From NCBI GenBank assembly GCA_002503395.1, contig DARQ01000100.1, forward strand, positions 1 to 5,190: a stretch of DNA of 5,190 nt, read 5' to 3'. The number at the start of each line of letters is the position of its first letter. Position 1 is the first letter of the stretch. Below are positions 1 through 5,190 of the stretch, in pieces. The position numbers were made by a program, and so were the translations under genes. Under the pieces are notes generated by a model that saw nothing but the letters and a program-made list of their open reading frames with translations, was not told where the DNA came from and did no database searches. This DNA is from Euryarchaeota archaeon UBA60. Lineage in GTDB: Archaea > Thermoplasmatota > Poseidoniia > Poseidoniales > Poseidoniaceae.

Positions 1-23
1 TCGTTCTATTTGCAGGAGGCTTG

Positions 24-76
24 GGTATTCTCTTCTAAACGAGATGAATACCGAAGAAAGGCTATACTCGGTATGA
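24..76 (+). promoter_or_regulatory. Three-copy GGTAT motif; alternative hairpins or operator
   Basis: GGTATTC occurs at 24-30, its exact reverse complement GAATACC at 46-52, and CGGTATGA at 69-76. The middle arm can pair with the left arm, forming a stem over about 24-34/41-52 with one bulged T at 45 and a CTAAAC loop. It can instead pair with the right arm, ATACCGA 48-54 against TCGGTAT 68-74. The two pairings exclude each other. As DNA, the motif centres lie about 22-24 bp apart in + - + orientation, as for a dimeric regulator contacting one face of the helix about every two turns. It sits directly before a sulfur amino acid operon. No run of T follows, so a simple terminator is unlikely. 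The function is inferred only. Confidence 0.4.
56..69 (+). promoter_or_regulatory. TATA-like promoter of the transsulfuration operon
   Basis: A purine-rich stretch, GAAAGG, is followed by CTATACT centred near 65, about 27 nt before the ATG at 92. This fits an archaeal BRE/TATA pair driving a leaderless transcript that begins at or next to the start codon. No GGAG-like ribosome binding site precedes 92, which agrees. In a bacterium TATACT (63-68) would serve as a -10 box, but no convincing -35 is seen at 16-18 bp. The box lies between two arms of the GGTAT repeat, so a factor bound there would affect initiation. Confidence 0.45.
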
Positions 77-91
77 TGGCAACAGCATTCG

Positions 92-1075
92 ATGGCAACT
101 GGATGGCAGGCCTCAAACCTCACCGATGATGAGGTGGCCGATGGTGAGTCTTACCACCGCGCCCTATACCTTGATGGTGATGTCGAGCGTCCTGCTGGCT
201 GGCATCGAGATTCCATTTCCCATCTGATAGATTTGGCGATGCCTCATATCCAGCAAGGCTCACTGGTTGTGGATTATGGCGCTGGCACCGGGGGGTCGGC
301 CATCGAGCTACTCAAACGAACCGATGCAGCAGGCATTTCTATAGAGTTAGTGCTGGTCGATCCACTCGTCTCATGGTTTAGCAAGGCGAGGGAATTGCTC
401 GACCACCGTGAAGATGCCCATTTCGAGTTCTCAATGTACATCGACGTCAATGGGAAAATGGCATTCCATCGTCTAGAAGAGATGCTCAATGGTCGCCTAG
501 CCGATGTTATCATCTCCTCCTCTACCCTACACCTTGTACCGACCAAAGCGCTTCAAGACCTGGGAGTACAATTCGCCGAATCGCTAGCACCCGAGGGAGT
601 GTTTGTATGGGATAGTGGTGATGTCGAGAGCGATCTTCTCCCAGCCACAGCGTCCCTATTACACGATCCTTATCGCGCTGTGCGCGAGCATCTCAAGGGC
701 GATTCGGTCAGGAAATCACTGCTTGCTGAGATGGAGGAAGAGGAGGCGCAAAAGGCCGAACGCCGTGCCGACAGGATCTTCCCCAGACCTTTCTCCCTCG
801 AAGTGATAATAGATGCATTCAACTCGGCTGGATTCTCCAGTAGAGTCACAGACCGCGTAGTTGGTTTTTCGAATGATGATGCCAAGCGTTTCATATTGGT
901 CCCGCGATTGTCCGAGATAGCAGCTCCACTCATCGAGGGTGAGGAGCGAGACAAGGCGGTCAGCGCCGCCATCGTTGCCGTGCTCTCAGAGATGCGAGAG
1001 GCTGGAACCGCGTCAGAGCAAGAGTACCGAAGCCACTGGGTATACGGCTACCACACCATTACTGATTCCTCTTGA
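92..1075 (+). CDS. Class I SAM-dependent methyltransferase
   Basis: This 327-residue cytoplasmic protein has a Rossmann-type SAM-binding core. Motif I is VVDYGAGTGG (about 59-68). The acidic end of strand 2 is VLVDP (about 87-91). The motif IV region is DVIISSSTLHLVP (about 138-150), and a later FSLEVIIDAFNSAGF segment (about 234-248) resembles the C-terminal half of the fold. The methyl acceptor cannot be read from the sequence. The ATG at 92 is chosen because a TATA-like box lies 27 nt upstream and the frame is closed by a TGA at 74. A GTG at 134 is an alternative that would remove 14 residues. It is first in an operon with CBS and a cystathionine lyase, much like YrrT in Bacillus, so a link to recycling of S-adenosylhomocysteine is inferred. 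The charged segment MEEEEAQKAERRADR (about 214-228) is probably a surface helix. The fold is secure; the substrate is unknown. Confidence 0.85.
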   Translation: MATGWQASNLTDDEVADGESYHRALYLDGDVERPAGWHRDSISHLIDLAMPHIQQGSLVVDYGAGTGGSAIELLKRTDAAGISIELVLVDPLVSWFSKARELLDHREDAHFEFSMYIDVNGKMAFHRLEEMLNGRLADVIISSSTLHLVPTKALQDLGVQFAESLAPEGVFVWDSGDVESDLLPATASLLHDPYRAVREHLKGDSVRKSLLAEMEEEEAQKAERRADRIFPRPFSLEVIIDAFNSAGFSSRVTDRVVGFSNDDAKRFILVPRLSEIAAPLIEGEERDKAVSAAIVAVLSEMREAGTASEQEYRSHWVYGYHTITDSS

Positions 1076-1149
1076 GCAATGGTCGAATTGACCTCCAAGA
1101 GTCTCATCATTTATCGATATCATCATACATCGGTTCAAGATGGCGAATC

Positions 1150-2187
1150 ATGGCCCCAACCACCTCAGGCCCACCTAGGGCCTACAACGATGTCTTAGAG
1201 GCAATCGGAAACACTCCTCTAATCCGCCTCAACCGCCTTACTGAGGGTCTGCAGAAGTCATCTGTCTGGGTCAAGTTGGAGCGCTGTAATCCCGGAGGTT
1301 CGATCAAGGACCGAATCGGCTTGCAGATGGTGCTCGATGCCGAGGCCAAGGGGTTACTGAAACCCGGGGGGGTCATCGTCGAAGCGACTTCCGGCAACAC
1401 CGGAATCGGGCTGGCCATCGTCGCCGCACAGCGAGGTTACCGCTGTATATTCACCATCCCGGACAAGATGAGTGATGAGAAGATTACACTGCTGAAGGCA
1501 ATCGGTGCCGAGGTACACGTTTGCCCAACTGCGGTCGAGAAGGAGGACCCCCGTTCCTACTACGAGGTCGCGGCGCGCCTGGCGAGTGAGATTCCCGGGG
1601 CCTGGTATCCCGACCAGTATTCACATCTGGCTAACCCTCTCGCCCACCTGCTCTCGACCGGCCCGGAAATCTGGCAGCAGACCGAGGGGTGCCTGACCCA
1701 CTTCGTCGCCACCATGGGTACCGGCGGCACGATTACCGGAACTGCACGGGCACTGAAGGAGTTGGCCGAAGCAGATGGCAGCGAGCCTCCAAGAATAGTA
1801 GGTGTCGATGCGGTAGGCTCAATTTTGAAACAATGGTTCGAAGAAGGGACAATGGGAGAGCCGCATACCTACAAGGTTGAGGGATTCGGCGAGGATTTCA
1901 TCCCCCCGGCAACCGATTTCTCACTTATCGACGAGGTTCATCAGGTCGATGACGGCACCTGTTTCCGCTGGGCGCGGGCGTTGGCACGACGCGAGGGTAT
2001 GTTCTGCGGTGGCTCATGCGGTGGGGCGGTCAAGGTGGCGCTCGACCTGGCCGAGCGTGCGGATGCGGCTGGAGAGGCAGCGATGATAGTGGTAATCCTA
2101 CCCGATGCGGGAAATCCTTACCTCTCCAAGTTCTATAATGATGAATGGCTGGTGGAGAACGGATGGGACCCACAGGATTGGGAGTGA
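1150..2187 (+). CDS. Cystathionine beta-synthase, catalytic core only
   Basis: This is a fold-type II PLP enzyme predicted to condense L-serine (or O-acetylserine) with homocysteine to cystathionine, the first step of reverse transsulfuration. Numbered from the ATG at 1150 (345 residues), the PLP lysine is K53 in NPGGSIKDR. The substrate loop is EATSGNTG (78-85), the phosphate loop is GTGGT (190-194), and S289 in CGGSCGG is the expected partner of the pyridine nitrogen. The segments VEGFGEDFIP and LPDAGNPYLSKFYNDEWL match eukaryotic-type CBS better than CysK. It ends just after that segment, so the CBS-domain (Bateman) pair is absent, as is the N-terminal haem region. A longer TTG start at 1072 would overlap the methyltransferase stop, but it adds 26 residues unlike the family, so 1150 is preferred. 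No clear ribosome binding site precedes 1150. AT-rich TTTATCGATAT at 1110-1120 might add an internal promoter. Serine versus O-acetylserine preference is unresolved. Confidence 0.9.
   Translation: MAPTTSGPPRAYNDVLEAIGNTPLIRLNRLTEGLQKSSVWVKLERCNPGGSIKDRIGLQMVLDAEAKGLLKPGGVIVEATSGNTGIGLAIVAAQRGYRCIFTIPDKMSDEKITLLKAIGAEVHVCPTAVEKEDPRSYYEVAARLASEIPGAWYPDQYSHLANPLAHLLSTGPEIWQQTEGCLTHFVATMGTGGTITGTARALKELAEADGSEPPRIVGVDAVGSILKQWFEEGTMGEPHTYKVEGFGEDFIPPATDFSLIDEVHQVDDGTCFRWARALARREGMFCGGSCGGAVKVALDLAERADAAGEAAMIVVILPDAGNPYLSKFYNDEWLVENGWDPQDWE
2181..2186 (+). promoter_or_regulatory. Ribosome binding site of the gamma-lyase gene
   Basis: GGAGTG lies inside the last codons and stop of CBS, with GGAG ending seven bases before the ATG at 2192. 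It is the only clear Shine-Dalgarno-like site in the operon. It fixes the start at 2192 rather than at in-frame codons further upstream inside CBS, and it suggests coupled translation of the two genes. Confidence 0.55.
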
Positions 2188-2191
2188 TGGC

Positions 2192-3364
2192 ATGAGCGCG
2201 GACAAACCATTGGGAGAATCGACCCGGGCGGTCCACACCGCTGCTGAGCCGGAGGAAAAGACCGGTTCGGTGCAGGTTCCCATCTACCAGACTTCCACCT
2301 ATGTGCAGAGCGATTTCGCGGTGCATAAGGGCTATGAGTACTCTCGAACCCAGAATCCGACCCGACAAGCACTGGAGCGAGCGATGGCGGAACTCGAATC
2401 GCCTACCGAACCGGCTCAAGGTTTCGCCTTCGCCAGCGGGATGGCGGCAATCACCACCATAACCCAGTTACTCGATTCGGGCTGCCATATCTTGGCCGCT
2501 TCTGACCTGTATGGAGGGACCGGGCGCCTGTTCGACGATGTACTGTCGAGGTTCGGCGTGGAAACCACCTACAGTGAACTGCAACCCGGTGATTTAGAGG
2601 CCTGTGCCCGCGACAATACCAGTATCTTGTGGCTGGAGTCACCGACCAATCCACTGCTGAATATCCACGACATCGCCGAGTTGTCGGCGCAAGCCCATGA
2701 GCGTGGCTGGATTGTGGTCGTCGACAACACCTTCGCCAGTCCGACTCTGCAACGCCCGCTGGAATTGGGCGCTGACATCGTCGTGCATTCGACCACCAAG
2801 TACATCGCCGGCCATTCAGACCTTATCGGCGGTTGTGCCGTCACCCGTGACCCTCTGCTCGGCGAGCGATTGGGATTCCTGCAGAACACTTTGGGGGCGA
2901 TTCCTTCACCTCTGGACTGTTTCCTCACCCTGCGAGGTATTCGTACGCTTCCACTGCGAATGGAACGCCACTGCGATAACGCCGAATATCTCGTTGAGCG
3001 TCTGGCGCAGCACCCAAGTGTCACGAAATTGCTCTACCCCGGCCTTTCTGGGCATCCTGGACACGAAGTCGCCAAACGACAGATGAGCAGGTCCGGTGGA
3101 ATGATTTCACTGGAGTTGGAGGGCGGCGAGGCCGCGGCCAGAAAATTCGCTAAGAACCTGCGGCTGTTCGCTACAGCAGAGAGTCTGGGTGGGGTCGAGA
3201 GTCTCATCAATCATCCCTGGTCGATGACCCACGCCGCCACCCCTGAGCAGAGGAGGCTTGAGATCGGGGTAACCCCAGGGCTAGTGCGGCTCTCGGTAGG
3301 GATTGAGGATGCGATTGACCTCTGGAATGATATCGAAGATTCGCTCGGTGCTTCTGTTCTTTGA
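2192..3364 (+). CDS. Cystathionine gamma-lyase / gamma-synthase family enzyme
   Basis: This 390-residue Cys/Met-metabolism PLP enzyme (fold type I) has a typical family length. Visible active-site residues are Y50 and R52 in YSRTQNPTR (phosphate contact from the neighbouring subunit), S82-G83-M84, the PLP-stacking Y107 in DLYGGT, ESPTNP (149-154), D178 in VVDNTFASP, the PLP lysine K203 in HSTTKYIAGHSD, SLGGVESL (331-338), and R366 in LVRLSVGIED for the substrate carboxylate. Gamma-lyase and gamma-synthase share all of these, including the Glu in SLGGVESL, so sequence alone does not separate them. It starts four bases after the CBS stop, which favours the lyase role: cystathionine to cysteine, 2-oxobutyrate and ammonia. 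H2S production or methionine gamma-lyase-like side activity is possible. No frameshift or missing key residue is seen. Cytoplasmic, probably a tetramer as in the family. Confidence 0.9.
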   Translation: MSADKPLGESTRAVHTAAEPEEKTGSVQVPIYQTSTYVQSDFAVHKGYEYSRTQNPTRQALERAMAELESPTEPAQGFAFASGMAAITTITQLLDSGCHILAASDLYGGTGRLFDDVLSRFGVETTYSELQPGDLEACARDNTSILWLESPTNPLLNIHDIAELSAQAHERGWIVVVDNTFASPTLQRPLELGADIVVHSTTKYIAGHSDLIGGCAVTRDPLLGERLGFLQNTLGAIPSPLDCFLTLRGIRTLPLRMERHCDNAEYLVERLAQHPSVTKLLYPGLSGHPGHEVAKRQMSRSGGMISLELEGGEAAARKFAKNLRLFATAESLGGVESLINHPWSMTHAATPEQRRLEIGVTPGLVRLSVGIEDAIDLWNDIEDSLGASVL

Positions 3365-3405
3365 GGAGATGAGTATCACGGATGAAAATGGGCTGCTGTG
3401 ATGCT

Positions 3406-3427
3406 AAGCAGAGGGTACCCACTGCTT
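3406..3427. repeat. 22-bp near-perfect palindrome downstream of the operon
   Basis: AAGCAG, A, GGGTACCC, A, CTGCTT form an inverted repeat with a single mismatched A/A pair around the self-complementary core GGGTACCC. It starts 41 bases after the gamma-lyase stop. As RNA it could fold into a hairpin that stabilises the 3' end. No run of T follows on either strand, so it is not a standard intrinsic terminator. A dyad protein-binding site or an interspersed repeat is also possible. Confidence 0.5.
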
Positions 3428-3555
3428 GGATGGGTGAGCAAAGGGGACCATCTTGAAACTCATCCGCCATCATCATCCAGTTGAGATTGTGAACATCCAT
3501 CGGTTTCTCCGTTTCGCCAGCAGAATTTGGTAATAAACGCTATTTTCACGGCACA

Positions 3556-3562
3556 TTAAATA
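3556..3562 (+). promoter_or_regulatory. TATA-like box of the channel gene
   Basis: TTAAATA is centred 27 nt before the ATG at 3586, the spacing of an archaeal leaderless promoter, and no Shine-Dalgarno site is present. This favours 3586 over the in-frame TTG at 3568 as the start. The surrounding DNA is AT-rich, so a chance match is possible. Confidence 0.4.
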
Positions 3563-3585
3563 GTGAGTTGATAATCAACAAATTG

Positions 3586-4824
3586 ATGGATCTTGATTTG
3601 TGGATGCTAAATTTCCTGACCAGTAAAGGATTGGAACTAGAGATGGCCCATTATGTCTTGCTTGGAATTGGTTCGATCTTTCTTTTACTGGTTTGTTTAT
3701 TGGGCAATTTTGTAACAAAGAAGTTCATCGTTCAAGGCATTCGAAAGTTAATTAAAAATTCTAAAAACGATTGGGATGATATATTACTAGAGAAAAAAGT
3801 GTTTCATTCTTTATCTGCTCTGGTGCCGTTGATTTTTATCCAATACCTCTCGGTTCCAATTCTTTCGCATTTCTCTTTCTTGATTCCGTTTGTTCACATT
3901 GTTGTAAAGGTGTCACTGGTATTGGTGATAGCGTCTGTTATGGTTAAGACGCTAAAAACCTTGGATGATGTCAGTACAAGAGTCCCTTATTTCAAAGACA
4001 AGCCGATTGGGAGCTATGTTCAGATTGCTAATATCATGATTTACGTGGTGGCTGCAATCTTAATTTTTGCAGCTATTCTGAATAGGGATCCATTTGCGTT
4101 GTTGGGTGCTTTAGGTGCTTTAACGGCTGTGCTCATGTTAGTTTTTAAGGATACCATTCTTGGTTTAGTGGCAAGTATTCAGCTTTCGTCGCACGATATG
4201 GTTCGTGTGGGAGATTGGGTTTCCATGCCGAAGTACGGGGCTGATGGAGATGTTTTAGAGATTACTTTGAATACGGTTAAAATTCAAAACTGGGACAAAA
4301 CAATTTCCACTATTCCAACTTATGCTTTCATTTCAGGCTCTTTTAAGAATTGGAGAGGGATGACGGATTCTAGAGGGAGACGGATTAAGAGGTCGCTTAA
4401 CATCAACATGACGAGCATCAGGTTTTGTACGGATGAAGAAATCGCTCATTACAAAAGTGTTGAGCTGTTGAAGGATTATATTGAATCTATTCAGAGCGAA
4501 ATAGCAACTCACAACGACACTAATAGGCATGATAAATCATCTTTGCTGAATGGCCGAAACCTTACCAATATTGGACTATTCAGGGAGTATGCGCATCAGT
4601 ATTTGTTGGCCAATGAAAACCTCAGAACGGATTTGACCTTGATGGTTAGACAGTTGGAACCAACAGAAAATGGTTTGCCGATAGAGGTTTATTGCTTTAG
4701 TAACAATATTGAATGGGTGGAGTATGAAGGAATTCAAGCTGATATATTCGATCACCTTTTATCGTCAATATCTAATTTCGATCTAGAAATATTTCAGAAT
4801 CCTACAGGGAAATTCGGGAGTTAA
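3586..4824 (+). CDS. YbdG-type MscS-family mechanosensitive channel
   Basis: Numbered from the ATG at 3586, this is a 412-residue membrane protein. An in-frame TTG at 3568 would add six residues. Likely membrane helices are about 21-44, 74-96, 99-121 and 142-165, followed by the pore helix about 169-189 (ALLGALGALTAVLMLVF), which is Gly/Ala-rich as in MscS. The cytoplasmic beta domain follows with DMVRVGDW and PKYGADGDV, then VKIQNWDKTISTIPTY, SFKNWRGM and GRRIKRSLNINMTSIRF. The C-terminal part has LTNIGLFREY, LTLMVRQLEP, NGLPIEVY, IQADIFDH and a QNPTG end. These are hallmarks of E. coli YbdG (miniconductance family, 415 residues), including its insertion after the beta domain. It should open under membrane tension and help in hypo-osmotic stress. 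Base composition (about 40% GC by eye) and codon use differ sharply from the operon before it, suggesting transfer from a bacterium. It appears to be monocistronic. Confidence 0.92.
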   Translation: MDLDLWMLNFLTSKGLELEMAHYVLLGIGSIFLLLVCLLGNFVTKKFIVQGIRKLIKNSKNDWDDILLEKKVFHSLSALVPLIFIQYLSVPILSHFSFLIPFVHIVVKVSLVLVIASVMVKTLKTLDDVSTRVPYFKDKPIGSYVQIANIMIYVVAAILIFAAILNRDPFALLGALGALTAVLMLVFKDTILGLVASIQLSSHDMVRVGDWVSMPKYGADGDVLEITLNTVKIQNWDKTISTIPTYAFISGSFKNWRGMTDSRGRRIKRSLNINMTSIRFCTDEEIAHYKSVELLKDYIESIQSEIATHNDTNRHDKSSLLNGRNLTNIGLFREYAHQYLLANENLRTDLTLMVRQLEPTENGLPIEVYCFSNNIEWVEYEGIQADIFDHLLSSISNFDLEIFQNPTGKFGS

Positions 4825-4946
4825 GATTTCTTTACGTACAGGGTAGCGACTAGAATGGCCCCCACAAAGCCCATTCAAACGACAATTGCATTCGCAAGGC
4901 TATTCGGATATACCCTTTCAAATAGTCCTATTCGATTATTTGATAC
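4821..4946 (-). pseudogene. In-frame continuation of the zinc-ribbon frame, broken by TGA
   Basis: After the TGA at 4947-4949 the minus-strand frame stays open for 23 codons, meets a second TGA (4875-4877), and continues 17 codons to a TAA at 4821-4823. The last part reads MGFVGAILVATLYVKKS, which looks like a membrane helix with a positive tail; ANAIVV just before the second TGA would extend it. Reading both TGA codons as an amino acid gives a 98-residue product: zinc ribbons, a linker and one membrane helix. The terminal TAA lies in TTAA (4821-4824), which also supplies the channel's stop on the other strand. Possible explanations are a degraded 3' end with two nonsense mutations, readthrough, or coincidence. 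TGA is an ordinary stop for the three operon genes, so a changed genetic code is unlikely. Confidence 0.3.
4827..4833 (+). terminator. T-rich stretch after the channel gene
   Basis: TTTCTTT begins three bases after the channel stop. Short T-rich tracts on the non-template strand terminate transcription in archaea without a hairpin. No inverted repeat precedes it, so a bacterial intrinsic terminator is not supported. Confidence 0.25.
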
Positions 4947-5117
4947 TCAAAGTTTCCTTCGGCAAGCTCGGCATATCGCCCTATCTCCGCCTTTTGGCCC
5001 CCTCAAACCGTAGGCATCTCTTCCACATTGTTCGCATCGTCGACTTCGTTGCGAAGAGTTACATCTATGGCAACGCGAGCCAGCTAAAGGTGAACGGCAT
5101 CTATCGCATGTTCTCAT
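4947..5117 (-). CDS. Small four-CxxC zinc-ribbon protein
   Basis: This 56-residue, Arg-rich protein (14 Arg) is too short for routine ORF cut-offs. It has four CxxC pairs: C4/C7, C16/C19, C28/C31 and C49/C52. The first two pairs, in CDRCRSPLAGSRCHRC, have the look of a treble-clef or double zinc ribbon. The last two frame a Gly-rich loop, CGRDAYGLRGPKGGD, with CRAC after it. Two zinc sites are therefore expected, one per two pairs. The high positive charge suggests contact with nucleic acid or the ribosome; this is inference, and no named family is recognised. The ATG at 5117 is the only start in the frame, because a TAA lies at 5127-5129. A TATA-like box about 26 nt upstream agrees with a leaderless transcript. 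It converges on the channel gene. The frame continues beyond its TGA, see the entry for 4821-4946. Confidence 0.65.
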   Translation of the reverse strand: MRTCDRCRSPLAGSRCHRCNSSQRSRRCEQCGRDAYGLRGPKGGDRAICRACRRKL

Positions 5118-5138
5118 ATCATTGTTTTAATTCACCGC

Positions 5139-5146
5139 ATTATTTG
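5139..5146 (-). promoter_or_regulatory. TATA-like box of the zinc-ribbon gene
   Basis: On the minus strand CAAATAAT is centred about 26 nt before the ATG at 5117. As with the boxes before 92 and 3586, this matches archaeal promoter geometry for a leaderless transcript. No ribosome binding site lies at a usual distance: a GGTG is about 16 bases upstream, which is too far. Confidence 0.4.
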
Positions 5147-5190
5147 AACCACTGCTTTCATTTGGTGCTCGCGTCGGGGCACCATGCGTT

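Larger units (their letters stand above)
1..91 (+). other. Operon leader; possible tail of an upstream gene
   Basis: This stretch precedes the methyltransferase. All three plus frames are open from the window edge. Frame 1 runs to the TGA at 127-129 (42 residues, ending in GLKPHR, overlapping the methyltransferase start). Frame 2 ends at the TGA at 74-76. Frame 3 ends at the TAA at 36-38 with a hydrophobic tail, VLFAGGLGILF. Any of these could be the C-terminus of a gene lying mostly outside the window. Frame 3 would leave the cleanest promoter space, but the stretch is too short to choose. The rest holds the inverted repeats and TATA-like box listed separately. Confidence 0.3.

Noticed and set aside
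1072..1149. TTG start for CBS overlapping the methyltransferase stop
   Set aside because: The extra 26 residues do not resemble the CBS N-terminus, and the ATG at 1150 gives the normal core length.
3207..3500. Minus-strand frame of 97 codons with GGAG (3507-3510) six bases before its ATG
   Set aside because: Over half lies antisense to the conserved end of the gamma-lyase, and the product is low-complexity Ser/Arg-rich without motifs. The well-placed GGAG is probably chance, although the first 45 residues lie in the spacer.
4855..5013. Plus-strand frame of about 52 codons opposite the zinc-ribbon gene
   Set aside because: It has no motifs and no ribosome binding site, and it overlaps the better supported minus-strand gene.
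5164..5186. Hairpin GGTGC/GCACC immediately before an ATG at the window edge
   Set aside because: The stem is only about seven pairs with a wobble, no TATA-like box lies near -27, and only two codons of any gene would be visible.
5132..5190. Minus-strand frames entering from the right edge (for example one ending KAVVQIMR at a TGA)
   Set aside because: Fewer than 20 codons are visible and several frames are equally open, so no partial gene can be supported.

Overview
The window carries a compact transsulfuration operon on the plus strand: a SAM-dependent methyltransferase (92-1075), a catalytic-core cystathionine beta-synthase (about 1150-2187) and a cystathionine gamma-lyase/synthase (2192-3364). 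A 221-bp spacer follows, then a YbdG-type MscS-family mechanosensitive channel (about 3586-4824). Converging on the channel from the right, on the minus strand, is a 56-residue protein with four CxxC motifs (4947-5117).

Organism: the operon has a moderately high GC content (roughly mid-50s percent by eye), and all three of its genes end in TGA. TATA-like boxes lie about 25-27 nt upstream of the start codons at 92, 3586 and 5117 (minus), usually without a Shine-Dalgarno sequence. This is the arrangement of archaeal leaderless promoters. Together with the small zinc-ribbon gene, it suggests an archaeon, possibly a marine Thermoplasmatota/Poseidoniales-like lineage. That is inference: the enzymes themselves are widespread and a bacterium cannot be excluded. 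The channel gene is clearly more AT-rich (about 40% GC by eye) and strongly resembles bacterial YbdG, so it looks acquired.

How the genes fit together: the methyltransferase would yield S-adenosylhomocysteine. An enzyme encoded elsewhere would release homocysteine from it. CBS condenses homocysteine with serine to cystathionine, and the gamma-lyase cleaves that to cysteine. The order methyltransferase-CBS-CGL recalls the Bacillus yrrT-mtnN-mccA-mccB operon without the nucleosidase. Upstream of the operon (24-76) is a three-copy GGTAT-type motif in alternating orientation. It could be an operator or a pair of mutually exclusive hairpins.

Most worth a second look are that three-arm element, the four-CxxC protein, the continuation of its reading frame through two TGA codons into a hydrophobic helix whose stop shares a TTAA with the channel's stop, and the 22-bp near-palindrome after the operon.
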